Source: Monosporascus cannonballus (lineage: Eukaryota; Ascomycota; Sordariomycetes; Xylariales). From it: a stretch of DNA of 64,000 bases. The notes beneath the pieces are model-generated. The model had not been told where the DNA came from, searched no databases, and was given only the letters and a program-made list of their open reading frames with translations. Each line of letters opens with the position of its first letter. The first letter of the stretch is position 1. Position numbers and translations under genes: made by a program. The stretch spans positions 124,001-188,000 of the forward strand of contig QJNS01000150.1 of assembly GCA_004154925.1 (NCBI GenBank). The letters run 5' to 3'. Shown piece after piece: positions 1-12,567 of this stretch.

Positions 1-1735
1 AATTATATCTTATTATGTTTTTTTCGTATAAATTAAAAGGAACCAAATTTAACTACGGTATTTTAAATAAAAAATTTATAACTATTATTATAGTATTTCG
101 GGAATTTAGGTATTTCCTAAAAAGAAATATATATTAAGTTAAAATTTATACGGATGATTAAATTTTTACCCGATTTATTACGACTAAGGAATTTATAAAA
201 CAATAATTAAAATATGCAAAAAATTAACGAATTTCGACTTCGTTATTATCCATAAAAAAATTAAAAAACGGCAAAGCAAATATTTAAGTAAATAATTAAA
301 TTTCGAAAAAAGATTAATTAAAATTAATTATATAAATTTCGATATTATTATAAAAAGATATTTACGTTTACGACAAATTGCGATAATTCGCGCAATACTT
401 TCCGATATATATTAAAAAATCCAATAATATAATAATAATTTTTCAAAGAACCGAAAAGCGAATCAAATATAAATCCCAAAAAATATTAAAAGGATTTAAT
501 ACAAGAAATATACAAATATTAGTTATATAAATATCCAAGGATTTATAAAACCTTAAAACGATTTTAACGCATATATTTTTTGAAGAAATAAAATTAATAA
601 TATAAAAAATTATACGGCAATATAATATTTACGCCAAAATATAGCCTTAACGATACAAATTATATAAAGAATTATAGCTATTATTAATTATAAAATAACT
701 ATAATATTTAATTACGTTCGATTATATTATTAAACCTTTTATAAAACAAATTAATTACAAAAATATATTACGATAGCATTTTCGTAATCGTTAACCGATT
801 TACGAAATCTTTTTATTTTTTACTATATTATAAAAACATAAACGCTAAATAATTGGCATATATTTTTTAAACATATTTTTAATATATACGGATTATTAAT
901 AAAAATTATATTAAATAAAAAATTAACTTTTATATCAAAATTTTAGTAAGGTTTTATAATATAAATCGACCTAAATTACAAATTATTTAACGTATTTAAA
1001 CTTTAAATAAATAAACAAATAAATTAAATAAATTAAATTTTAAAAACTTACTTCCAATATTATATTAATTATAAACAAAATAATTAAGTTAAATAATTAT
1101 TAATCGCATAATAAGCTTATAATATTAATTATTACGAAAATATCAAAATAATACTTTCGAATATAAATTTTGGTTTTATTCCAGAAATTTACAAAAAACA
1201 TAAACGATATCGGTTTAATTATTATCCAAATAACTTTTACGTTAAAATAATTACGATAATTACATTAAGAAATAAAGATAATATTAAAATTCGTACGGAA
1301 GTAAATAAGCAAATATTATAACCAAAAAAAGGTAAAAAAAATTAATTTTCGAAAAAGGGAAAATGGTTTTCCTTACCATAAAAAATATTTAAATAAAAGA
1401 AAACTAATAAAAAACTCGATTTTAAATATATCGGTCCATATAAAATCGCCAAGAAAATCTTAAAAAATAATTACTAATTAAAATATTTGTGAAAAGTTAA
1501 ATTTTATCCAATTTTTTATATTTTTTTATTCGAATTAATAATAAATATTATTAAAATACATATAGCATAAAACGACATGAAAATAAAAAACAAATAAGTA
1601 TATGAAATGGAAAAAATGCTTAATATACGAAAGCAAAACGGATTTACCCAATACTTAATCAAATAAAAAAAACACCCAAATTCCGAAAACATCTAAAAAC
1701 TCGCCAAAACCCTTATTAACGCCTAACGCCTGCTA
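1..1735 (+). pseudogene. pol remnant of C0: integrase tail and chromodomain
   Basis: The + strand translation with RIP-type stops shows the end of a chromovirus polyprotein. About 1,380-1,520 reads as the GPYKIxKKIxxNxYQL-type block that follows integrase. About 1,590-1,735 reads as a chromodomain-like segment (EKMLNIRKQNGFTQYLIK, then PNSEN), as in chromoviruses that target modified histones. Upstream sequence fits the integrase core but is too degraded for its catalytic residues to be named. No intact ORF survives, so it cannot encode a working polyprotein. Confidence 0.75.
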
Positions 1736-1768
1736 AAAAAAACTTTTACCAATAATAACGGGCGCGTT

Positions 1769-2307
1769 CTAATTAAAAGTTAACCAGTTAATAGCCGGGA
1801 TATCGGACCAGTCGGTTACGGCCTACGTTAACGTAGCAGCTATAACGGCGGCCTCCAATTATTCTTGTTCTTTTTCGAAGCGCTTAAATTCTTCTATCGC
1901 TTCCGTACCTTAAATACCGCGGCGAAACATTTCGATTCTCTGATAACGAAAATTTTTCTTTTATTTTCGCAAACGACTTAAACGATCAAATAATTCGTTA
2001 AAATATTATTAAATTTTTAAAAATTCCTGTTCAGTTATACGTTTTTCTAACTCCAAATAATTCTCCTTAATAATTAATTTATGGTATTCCAATTCAAAAA
2101 ACTAAAAAAATTATCAGAATCTCCGTAAGCGGTACAAAAGGCACACTTCCCTAAATTACGATAAGCTTTACAAATTTTGTTCTCGAACTTATAACGGGAA
2201 CAAAAAATATTCGAAAACATAATAAAACCAAAATGGTTAATCCGTTCTGAAAAAACGAAAACGTTAATACGTTTGCGAAACCTGGACTTTTTAATACGAC
2301 CCGACAT
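1769..2307 (-). pseudogene. antisense accessory ORF remnant in C0
   Basis: This minus-strand remnant lies opposite to pol, between the chromodomain end and the 3' LTR. It starts MSGRIKK (ATG at 2,307) and contains cysteines spaced C-x2-(C/Y)-x6-C-x8-C-x2-C (about 2,140-2,220). A charged, coiled-coil-like stretch follows, and it ends in a DWSDIPAINW-type motif before a stop at 1,769-1,771. The same start, cysteine block and C-terminus occur in C1, C2 and C3. Here the net length is not a multiple of three, so at least one indel adds to the RIP stops. Its function is unknown; the cysteine spacing resembles fungal Zn2Cys6 domains. Confidence 0.6.
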
Positions 2308-2392
2308 AATAAGTATAAAAAAATTATTTACCAAAATTAATAAACAAACAGAATAATCTTTAACGACAAAGATCCTGGAAAAGGAAAAATCG

Positions 2393-2810
2393 TATTATAA
2401 CCTAACGGTCTTAGTTTTTAAAAACGGTCGGGATTTTGAAAAACTAAACCCCAACTTAGCCAAAAAATCACCTAACTGGCTTAAAGGGCTCAAGGGCCCT
2501 AATTGGACAAAAAAGACTTAAGCCGGATAAGCACCAAAAAAGGCTTAAAAGGGCTTAAAGGGATTTAACTAGAAAAATATCGTTAAGCCATGATAAACAC
2601 CTTAAGCCAGAACGAGGATATATACGCTTATTACCTCCATAATCTAAATAATATCAACTTGCAATATAACATCGTTACCTAAAGCACCCTTAGTATTACA
2701 AGACGTAATACGTTACTATATCTATTACTTAGATTCCCACGATACTCCTGCCAACATAAACCCGTCGACTTAAGGTTTAATAGTTAGTTAAACCCTATAA
2801 GCTCGTCACA
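2393..2810 (+). repeat. 3' LTR of C0 (418 bp)
   Basis: In coding orientation the LTR starts TATTATAACC (originally TGTTATAACC) and ends CGTCACA. It follows a purine-rich tract. Its outer ~150 bp match the other C LTRs, including the block reading GATTCCCACGATACTCCTGCC. Its centre (about 2,450-2,600) instead holds repeated CTTAAGCC/GGGCTTAA units, shared in style with C3 but not with C1 or C2. Confidence 0.85.
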
Positions 2811-2999
2811 CTCGGCTATGCGAAAATTAACTTTCGAAGTTTATATAAAACGACATAATTTATAATGATAAATTAGATTAATCTTTAAACATAAATCCAA
2901 AAGAGAAGCCGAAATAAGCGTATACGTCTAGTCTATTTCGGCTGACAATTATATAGCAGTCGAAATAAAGCCGCTTTTTATTAAAAAAAGGAGCATTTA

Positions 3000-5900
3000 T
3001 TAAAATAATTATAAAAGATATAACAGTATAAATAAATATAGATACCGGAGTACAACTAAATATTATAAGTAAAAGGTAAGCGTTAAAATTTAATCTTTAA
3101 TTAATTTTCGTAAATATTCCGAGCCTTATCGGCATTAACGGCGCATATATCAAATATTATAGGGTTTATAAGATTTTTGTAAGCATAATAAATAATAACA
3201 GGAACGAACGAAGTTTAGGCAAATTTATTTTATAATACGCCGTAATCGAAAAACCGCGATTTTTATTATCCAGACCCGGAATAAGTAAATTAAATATTCT
3301 GCTAAATATAATTATATATTAATAATTATACGGATTGTCGTATAAGGTTAATAAATAGGGAATTACGAACTTAACGTTTTCCGATAAATAAATTTATATT
3401 ATTAATTTAATAAACTTAGTCGAAAAACTAGATATTTTAGAATTCGAGAAACAGCAGAATTAAGAGATAATCAACTTTTTTACATACTTAAAGGATTTTC
3501 GACAAATATATTTCGAAAGAATAGCGACAAGATTACTTTAATTATTAGGAGCAAAATATATAATAAATTGAATTTTAAGAAAAACGCCTTTATTCGGCCT
3601 AATTTACTCTATTTCGAAAGCCTAAAAGAAAAGATTCGAAAAGTATATACGAAAAAAAACCCTAAAAATAAGCCGGATACGTTGTTCGAAAATAACGTAA
3701 AGGTATTAACATTATTTATACTCAAAATGAACGGTAACCTCTAATTATATATCAATTATAAAAGGTTGAATCAGGTAAAGATAAAAAACCGATATCTTTT
3801 ATTGTTAATCTTAAAAATAATGGATTACTTAAGGTTAAGTAGGGTATTTTCGATAATTAATTTTAAAAATGCTTATTACCGTATTACTATTAAAAAGACG
3901 ATTAATACAAAAACGTTTTCGGAATACAATACGAGCATATTAAATATATGATTATATTATTTGGTCTTACTAATACGTCGGTTAGGTTTCAGGCCTATAT
4001 ACATACAATATTAATTAGATTAGTTAACTATATACATATATAATATATATATTTAATATAATTATTTATTAGAATAACTAAAAATATATACGAAATATCT
4101 TTAACTGGTTTACGAACGGCTATTATAATATTAATTCTTTATCAAAACGTTTAAATGCAAATTTGTTTTTAAAAAAAACAAAGTTTTTAAGATTTATAAT
4201 TAATATTAACGGTTTGGAAATAAATCGCTAACGGATCGATATTATCGAAATATAGCGAAAACCAAAATCAATTTATAATATTTAAATATTTTTAAGATTT
4301 ACAAACTTTTATCGAAAATTTATTGCTTAATATTTACGTATTACTGAAATTATTATTAGGTTCCTAAAAGGAGCGTAAGGCAAAAATAAAACAATAAAAT
4401 TTTAATAATTTAAAAAGGTTAAAAAGGCGTTCCGAAATTTAAAAAATATCTTTTATTCGGCAATCATTTTCCGATATTAAGATAATACTAAAAATATTAG
4501 GATTAAAATAAACGCCTTGATAAAAGCTATATTAAAAGTATTTTTACAAATATACGAAAAAATATTAACGTTTAATCATATATTAGCTGGAAAAGCTAAA
4601 CTTACTCGACAATCAGTGAATTATAAAATCATGAGAATTTTTAGCGATTATAAAAAGTTTAAAATATTAACGGTAATACTTTGAGAGTACAGACAAAAAG
4701 AATTTAATATTTATTAATTATATAACGTTAAAAGATATAATAAAGGTGTCGGTACGTAACTTTAAAAGGAGATTAATTCAATAAGTTTATTATCTTGCGT
4801 AATTTGATTTTGAAATCTAATAATATTGACCGAACGCCGCCAACTCAACGGATAAATTATTTAAATACTAGAATTATATATTAAAGAAAATTATATATAA
4901 AAACGTAATTTTTACATTATTTTAAAAATTTAAATTTACGAATAACATTTCCCAAAACGGACGAAAAACGGTCATAAGTATATAGCGCGATTTAAAATAT
5001 TATAAGAAAGTAAAAGGCCTTATAAAAATAACGCAAAATTCGTTTGGTATAAAAGTCTCGAATAAATATTAGGTGGCGGAAGTTCAAATAATTAGTATCC
5101 GCGTAAAAAAAGGTAGAAAAGTTTCGTTATATAATTGTAAAAAGTTTTCGAAAAAAAAATTAAAAACTATATATCTGCCGAATTTATCGTTTACGAATAA
5201 TAATGTAAATCTAAATCGCAACAATAATATAATTAACGGTTAAATAACGGTAACCGTAAATTATAACCGTATTACGATTAGATTCGGAAGAATTTAAGTA
5301 AAACGAAATTAATATTAAGGTTATTATTTAGAACTAATATGTTTTATGTTTTTTAGCAAAAGAATTAGCCAATAACGAAATAGCATTATAGCTGAAAGCT
5401 TTTTAACAATTTTATAATTAGGTTCGAATTTTGCAAACTAAGGATTTAAATATTATAGAACTAATACGAATAAGTATACGCTAAGCCGGAATAAAAAAAA
5501 GGATATTTTCTGGACCTAAATAAACGTTTATATTATCGAAATAAATTCGTAATTTCGTTATATCGCGTTTTACCAAAATATTTAATTAATTAATGCAGGC
5601 ATAATCTAAAGATATAATATATAGAATATATCCGTACGTTAAAATCAATAGTTAAAACGCTTTATTAGGAGAAAATCGTAAACGATATTCGAAAATATAT
5701 TAAGCAATATCTGAATCCTTAAAATATAATAAAATTATGCTAAAAGCCATACGAATAATTATAGCTTTTTTTATTATTTAAGTAATGCTTTTTAAAAAAA
5801 AGTCTTCATATTTTATTACGGGGTTTTCTAAAACTCAAGGTTTAAACGGGTTAAAATATAAGGTAATTCGGGTAATCCTCGACCTCTTTACGAAATTAAA

Positions 5901-6340
5901 ATTATTTGTTTTTACGGTTAAAACCTTAATCGTAACCGAATTGATCCGATTGCTTTACGATAAAGTCAAATATAAATTCGATACGCCAGCCGGAATTATT
6001 AACGATAAAAATAAATTGTAAACGAATTAATTTTAGGGGGAAATTTATAAAAAACGAAAAATAAAGCGGCAAATATTAACCACTTATTATCCGTAAATCG
6101 ATAAGTAAATAAAACGTATTTATTAAGTTTTAAATTATTTTTTCCCTAATTACGTTAATAAGTATTAAAATAATTAAATAAAGTAATTATGAAATGCGGA
6201 ATTTGTATATAATAATACTCGGAACGTATTTACCGGTCGTTTTCAGTTCGAAACTCTATATCGATATTATTTAAGAATAATAAAATACTTTTTATAAAGG
6301 TTTAAGGGATAGATATAAGAAATTAAGGAACGTTTCGAGA
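3000..6340 (+). pseudogene. pol remnant of B1: protease, reverse transcriptase, RNase H, integrase
   Basis: Domains appear in the Ty3/Gypsy order. The aspartic protease keeps its D-T-G (3,041-3,049). The reverse transcriptase is recognisable at about 3,770-4,250 through KNRYLLLLIL, an FSIINFKNAYYRI block and LKKTKFLRFIIN. RNase H and its tail follow at about 4,400-4,950. The integrase core is visible at 5,785-6,020 (YFITGFSKTQGLNGLKYKVI and INDKNKL, where the family has catalytic aspartates) and continues to about 6,340. Many TAA/TAG stops interrupt all domains, so it is a pseudogene. Confidence 0.8.
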
Positions 6341-7560
6341 ACATAGCGGTTATTTGTTAAATAATATACGAATATTAAGAAAAAAACAATGACAGCTTAG
6401 GAAAAGTATTATAATTAACGTTATACGTTTATAGAATTCCAATTGGAGTACTAAATACGTTTATCGATTAAAAACTTTAAATTTAAGAATACAAAGTTTA
6501 TATTTATTTATATCTGGGTTATAATTAAGGATTAAATAAGTTTCTAAGCGTATAAAGTAATTTTGTTTTACTAAATATTAACGGATATATAATATATTCC
6601 CGGTATCCTTATTGGAATCGTAATATGATCGGGAACCAGATAACGTTTAAACGACATTATTAAACTTAGTGAAGGAATAAGACAAATAAATGATAAAAAA
6701 TATTGTCTGTTATTGGAATAACCGGGAATAACGCGAATACTTAAATAAAAAGTTTGGCCTGTCGAATATAATACGTAAAAACTCCGAACGCATTTCGAAT
6801 ACGTAATTCAGATATTTTAGCATTATAAAAAAAGGTTAGATATATATATAAGATATAGAACGACCCAAAAATAGCAAGGAAATAACAGCCCGATCGGGTA
6901 TTAATCGTTTAGTAATCATAAAATTACAAAACATAATTCTAAGCAAAATTAAAATATTAACGTTAAAATATTATTTAATTACATAACTGTTTTTAAGGTT
7001 TTGGCGAATAGTTACTTTGTCGTATACCGGCCGAAAACCGATCAACGACGTAAAAAAAGTCGAACTTTTATTTCGAAAATAAGATTTCGCGTTTAATTAT
7101 TAAGCTTTGCGTTGATTAACTTCTGGTAAAGGTATTAAGGAAGTTAATATAGGAATATCTGAAAGTAATTAGAAAATATACGACAGCCGAAAACGAGTAC
7201 GTTTATTAAATTTATTGGACGTAAAACTCGAAAAGATTTAAAAACGTTCTATTTCTTATAAAAAATAAGGCCTAAGTAACCGGAATACAATTTGTTATTA
7301 ATCGGAAATAAGGCGCCGTCCTTAAAACGCTTAACGTATTTAGGTTTAATAATAACCTTATTGGGTAAAACCGTTTTTTAATTATAGTTATTAATAAGTA
7401 TTAAATTTCGTCAAAATATCGGAAAACGGGCGGAAAATATTTGTAAATAAAAAGCGCAGCAGTATAACGGCTTTCGAAAATCGCTTTACTTATAAAGATA
7501 TTTTAAAAGTGCGCCTAATTGGAAATTAATTACGGAATAATAAAAAAAGATCGTAATACT
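6340..7560 (+). other. B family 3' region of unknown content
   Basis: This stretch lies after the integrase remnant and is shared with B2 (about 50,460-50,665, 57,575-57,650 and 59,505-60,168), so it belongs to the element. It is strongly RIP-mutated. Translation gives basic, stop-riddled sequence that I do not recognise. Confidence 0.5.
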
Positions 7561-7850
7561 GAAGTGGAGCGGGGTGTTACACCTATGATCAGGCTCGGCT
7601 AATCAGAAAGCCCGGGTCTCGTACGTATATTAAGAAGTTCTTTTTCGCCATGAGTTCAACCCCTAGGCATTACCAATTACCATTACCACTTAATATGTTT
7701 TCTGCCACTTTAGTTATCGAGGTTTAATACTAGCAATATAATCGGATTAACTTCTTTATCTTAATAATCCCATTCCGTACCGTGATATAAAATGATCATT
7801 CGTACTAATCAAAACCAATTCTCCCCCCTACCCTAATTCAATACTTAAAA
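7561..7850. other. less mutated block with a purine tract and LTR-like start
   Basis: A purine run (GAAGTGGAGCGGGG, 7,561-7,574) is followed directly by TGTTACACCTATGATCAGGC, which looks like the start of an LTR. The next ~275 bp keep CA and TG and are richer in GC than both sides. I could not find the LTR end, a partner copy in this window or a target duplication, so this could be a solo LTR, part of an LTR or retained B1 sequence. Confidence 0.35.
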
Positions 7851-7859
7851 AAGGACCTA

Positions 7860-8453
7860 AATTTCAAAACTCATAAAATAACGTTAAAACTGGATTTCTA
7901 TAACTATAACCAATAATTAAAAATCGATTTCCGATATATTAAAGAAACGATATTCCATAATAATAACCGTATTAAAGGCGAATTCGGCCTTATAAAAAAC
8001 GTCGAATCGACGACTAATCGTAATTACGTTGGAATATTCGTATTAGGTATTTGCAATACGAACTTTTTCGAGTTCGTCGATTAACTCTTAATTATCGATA
8101 CCAAATTAAAAAACCGTTTGGGCGGCATTTTTAAAAATAATTAAAATTGAAACGGAAATTAAACGGCAATATTAATAATTTTAAAAATAATTATTTATTG
8201 CGCGCAAAATTTTAAAATAATAATTAGTTATAACGTAATTTAAGATATCCGAAATTTGAACGTAAATCGTACGGTAATCGAAATAACGTTATATTACGTA
8301 AATATAATATGGTTTATTACTGCTCGTAATACAATTAATATTTATTTTACCGTCGGCGTCAAAAAAATAACGTTAAAAGAAATCCTAGTTATTGTTAATA
8401 TCAAAATATTACTTTTCGTGGAATTTCTTACGAAAAGAAAATATAGTAAATAG
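7860..8453 (+). pseudogene. degraded + strand ORF near the 3' end of B1
   Basis: One + strand frame stays readable with few stops from about 7,860 to the stop at 8,453; the longest open piece starts with ATG at 8,256 (65 codons). The translation (for example NYVGIFVLGICNT and WFITARNTINIYF) has amino-acid variety unlike the surrounding low-complexity frames, so it probably derives from a gene. I do not recognise the family. It sits between the 7.56-7.85 kb block and the 3' LTR of B1. From 8,454 to 8,786 I see only AT-rich sequence. Confidence 0.3.
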
Positions 8454-8802
8454 AAAGAAAACGGAAATTATATGTAAAATAAACGAAAAAAGCGAAATAA
8501 AAATAAAAAAACCGGAAACTGAATAAAACGCGTATGTAAAAAAATAAAAAATATAAAAGCGAAAAAGAAAGTAAATAAAGTAAAATTAAAAAACAGATTA
8601 TAATAAAAAACAAAACGGAATATAATTAATTACGTAATATAACACGTATTAATTATTGCGGTAACTATTTATAATATAATATAATTTACGTACTTATAAC
8701 AAGGAATTATCGGCAAATATACGGAATTAGATTTGCACAACGCGTTAAATTAAATTAATATTAATTTTATTGAAGATTAACAATTTAAAAAGGGAGAATA
8801 AT

Positions 8803-8901
8803 TATAAAAATACAACTTCTATAAAAATAAGGCTGGTAACCGACTAGCCACCGATCAGCTACCGATCTACTTACTAATATAAATCCACTATCTGGCAGCT
8901 A
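8803..8901 (+). repeat. 3' LTR of B1, left piece
   Basis: This is the first ~99 bp of a ~203 bp LTR; the rest is at 17,013-17,116. It matches the 5' LTR of B2 at 45,586-45,792 and follows a purine-rich tract. Transposon F1 inserted at its TA (8,900-8,901). The uninterrupted site can be read in B2 near 45,680-45,690. Confidence 0.8.
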
Positions 8902-10493
8902 ACCTCGGACTTCACATAATAAATGACTTTAATAATAAATAAAACTTTTCTCTATAACAATAACTATTCCTTAAAGTTTTACTCCGCGATAACTTAATAA
9001 CCTTTTAATTAATTGATTTCGGGTAAAAATGGCTAATTTTAACCGGAAGCGCAAAATTCGGGATGCTAAGAATTTTATAGCAAAAGGTGGTTCCGAAACC
9101 CTTACGAATTTATAATTCGATATACCCCAGTCGACTCTATTATACCACGTCCATGGTTCCAAAGCACGTTCCGAAATTAAAACCAAAATATATAAACTAT
9201 CGGATCAAAAAAAAGATAAATTTGTTAACTGGATACCGTATAAAAAGGTATATAACCGCGTTCCTATAAAGATATAAATTCGTTAAATAATAAAAATTTT
9301 ATTAATCTTTAAAAGGATTTTCGGAAAATATTAAGTTAAGCGTTTTAACGTACGTTACGATAAAATATATACGAAAAAAAGCCGAATTATATTTCGAAAA
9401 TATTTTAAGATATATAATTATAACGAAATACGCGAATTTTTCCCTTTTTTTACCGTCGTCCGAACTAAATACAAAATCCAGCTTACGAACGAATATAATA
9501 TAGATAAAACGGGTATTTAAAAAAAGGAACAAACTAATAAAACGGTCGTAAGATTTTTAGAAACGGTTTATACGAAACTTAAAAAATCGAGGATAACGTT
9601 ATAGGTATTTATTTTCGAATGTATCGGCTTTATATATAACAAAATTGCGGTCGTATATATCTTTAATAATTTTACAGTTCAAAAATAATAATTATTTGGA
9701 AATATTTAAAGAAAATAACCGATAATACGTTAATTCCGAAAAAATAAACTGATAATATTATTATATTAAAATAATTAAAATCTATTTTTTTCGGAAATAA
9801 AATTACGTTTCCATAATACGTAACGGTTATTTATTTTAAATAATTATATTATATACGTATTTTTTGTTTTTTAAAAAAATACTTTAAAAAAATAAATTTA
9901 CCTTTATATATTTTTTATTTTATTCAAATAATAAGTTTTAGTTATTTAATATTTCTGTAATTTCCGTATTTAAAAAAATTTTCGTATCGTTTTACGGAAA
10001 ACCGGCGGATTATTCGCAATAATTTCCGAATATAAACGCCGTATGCTAAAAACGTATCGTAAAACTGCCGAAATCGCCGTTACCGACAAAAATATTAAAA
10101 CTGGATAACATTATACCGGTTTATCTTTTTTTTAAAACCCCAAAATAATATTAAAAAAATACCGAAATATTATCTTAACCGGCCCTTAAGCCGACAACAC
10201 CACCGGAATAAGTAATTAATAATTAAAACGAAATCGTATATATTTTTAAAAAACCTTAAAATTACGAAAAGAATATTCAAACGGCCTTACATAGTTAAAC
10301 GAAAGCATTTTATATTATATAAAAGGTAATAATTAAAGTTATTAAAAAACTTAATAATTTTATTATCGAAAACGTTATTTTCCGTTATAAGAATTAACTT
10401 TTGCGAACGAAATTCGAGAAATACGAAAGTCGTAAACGTCAAATTGTTACAAAATAACCGAATAAGATTTTTGCAAATTTATTAAATATTAAA

Positions 10494-10675
10494 TGTGATG
10501 GGGCTGTACAAAGCCCTATTATAGAGCACCTAATAAACGCCGGTACCAAGCAACATTAGCGCAGCGCCTTATATGCGAACATATATAACTGTATTTTCTT
10601 TTTCTTTTTTTTCTTTTACTAAAAAAAAAATTTATTAGCAATTAATTTCAAACCGTTTAAGTAAAGCTTTTAACA
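10494..10675 (+). repeat. 5' LTR of A1 (182 bp)
   Basis: It starts TGTGATGGGGCTG and ends TTTTAACA. It matches the 3' LTR at 16,572-16,756 apart from RIP-type transitions and small length differences in a T-rich stretch. Confidence 0.85.
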
Positions 10676-12560
10676 TATTTTTTAGCTTATGATTTAGCAA
10701 TACAAAAAGTTTTCAAGATTAAATATTAAGATTTTCGAACGTTTTTTACGGGGCCTAATAAAAGGCCTTTATCGACCTAAGGTTATAAAGGGTATTTAAC
10801 GTTATAACGGAAACCTTAATAAGTTCGATAACAGTTATAAAATAACGTATAAGTTATTAATTTAAAGAAAATAAAAAAAACTTAATTTTATAAATAATTA
10901 AAACCGTAATATAAGGCAAATAAAAGGCTAATATAAACGGCTAAGTAATTTAAAAACGGTTTAATTATTTAATAAAATTTTATTGCTTAGTAATAAGTTC
11001 GGAATACGATAATTTTTACGAATACCGATTTTTTTTAGCTTAATAACGATCGGAAATATAATTAGGCTATTTTGCAAAAACAGTTCGAATAACCGAATTA
11101 ATAACAGAAATTAAGCGAAAACCGTTATTTTGGACGGAGAAATTCGACGGAATAAAAAAGGATTCCCCGGATAATACGTATTAATAATTTATAAGTTCGA
11201 AATAAACGTTTTTTTCGTAAAAGAAATTCGTAAATAATTTTATACTATATATGAAAAGTTCGAAATTAATATATAATATACGGTTATTATTTATTATATT
11301 ACCGGAAGTTTAAATAAGATTTACAATCTTGTCGGTTTTTTTAAGTATTATACAAATAATATAATAATTGACATGAAAAAATAACCGAACGTTTTCGGAA
11401 TTTAAGACAAATTAATAATACGATATTTTCGTTATTTTATTTTTTTATTTAAAAAGATGTTAATAAACATAAAAAAATTACTTAATTAATGGAAAAGAAA
11501 TTTACGTTTTTAAAGAAAATATTATATAAAATTGTGACTTAAGTTTTAATCTTAATAAATTTCGTTAAAAGCTATAATGTATGAGTAAATAAAATAATAA
11601 AAATCGCCGAACGCCTTACAAACATAACGCGGCAAAAAAAACGAATACCTTTTTAATAATTTGTTTAGGCGATAATAACCAAATAGGAAATAACTTAAAT
11701 AACGATATAAATATAACGGGTATTTCAGTAATAAAACGGCAGAAATAAGGATTCCAAACCTTATTTTTAATGCTAAAATAGTACATATAATAAATAATTT
11801 AAAAAAAACGGAACGTTTATAAAATAAAGGACCTTTACTTACGCTAGAGGCGTTTTAATCATAAGGCGAACCGCTACTCGTTTTTAATAATAAAAAAGCC
11901 GTAAAGGAAAATTAATTTATTTAAAACGTACGAAAACGAAAAATTAGAATTTGAAAACGAAAAAAGAAAGAAGAATTTTTAGATATTAATATATTCGAGA
12001 ACAAAATATAATTTAAGCCGAAATAAAGATCGTAAACCAAAATATAAACGGTATTTTATTTATTATCGATATATACATTAATTTAAAAACGTTACTGAAA
12101 TTTTGATTAATTAAAAATTTAAATATTTTGTTATAATAAGCAAAATATTTATAAAACGTTTACGGTTATTGCACATTTTAATAAAATTATACAGATTAAA
12201 AAAAAATTCGAAAAAAAAGCCGATAACGGTAAAGAAAAATTAAGGAAATAAGATATATAAAGATAAATATCGACGGTTTCAAAACCAAAATATTCGTATA
12301 TATTATTTATAGCATTAATTACCGTTTAATTTTAGAAAACCTTAGGTAAAGCGTTACGACTTTATATACGTAATATAAAAGTATTTTTTTATAGTACGCA
12401 TAACAGATTATATAAATGTTTACGAAAAAGGATACGAAATCCCAAAAAATAACGTAGGAACAATTTACAAGACAAAAAAGGTTTTAATTACTGTTTTTAA
12501 GGCGGAATTTCGGAAGATAAAAAAATTTAAAAGGGCTAAATAAGAAATTTAACTATTTTT
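10676..12560 (+). pseudogene. probable gag and protease region of A1
   Basis: This region lies between the 5' LTR and the reverse transcriptase. It is strongly RIP-mutated and stop-rich in every frame. Its position implies gag and protease, but I could not identify a zinc knuckle or a protease active site with confidence. Confidence 0.4.
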
Positions 12561-12567
12561 AATTATT

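Larger units (their letters stand above)
1..2810 (+). mobile_element. Ty3/Gypsy chromovirus family C, copy C0 (3' part)
   Basis: This is the 3' part of an LTR retrotransposon that enters from outside the left edge. Read on the + strand it holds a heavily mutated end of pol, a polypurine tract (about 2,377-2,390) and a 3' LTR at 2,393-2,810. The same order is found, on the other strand, in copies C1, C2 and C3, which fixes the orientation. The sequence is AT-rich and nearly free of CA/TG but keeps CG, as after RIP. The LTR abuts the gag/pol sequence of Gypsy B1, so C0 probably inserted into B1; the target duplication cannot be checked because the other end lies outside the window. Confidence 0.85.

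Noticed and set aside
8428..8613. Short hydrophobic ORFs in the AT-rich blocks (for example 8,428-8,613, 9,302-9,532, 43,301-43,567, 56,277-56,495)
   Set aside because: Their Phe/Ile/Tyr/Leu-rich translations reflect base composition; they overlap remnants of transposon genes in other frames or strands.
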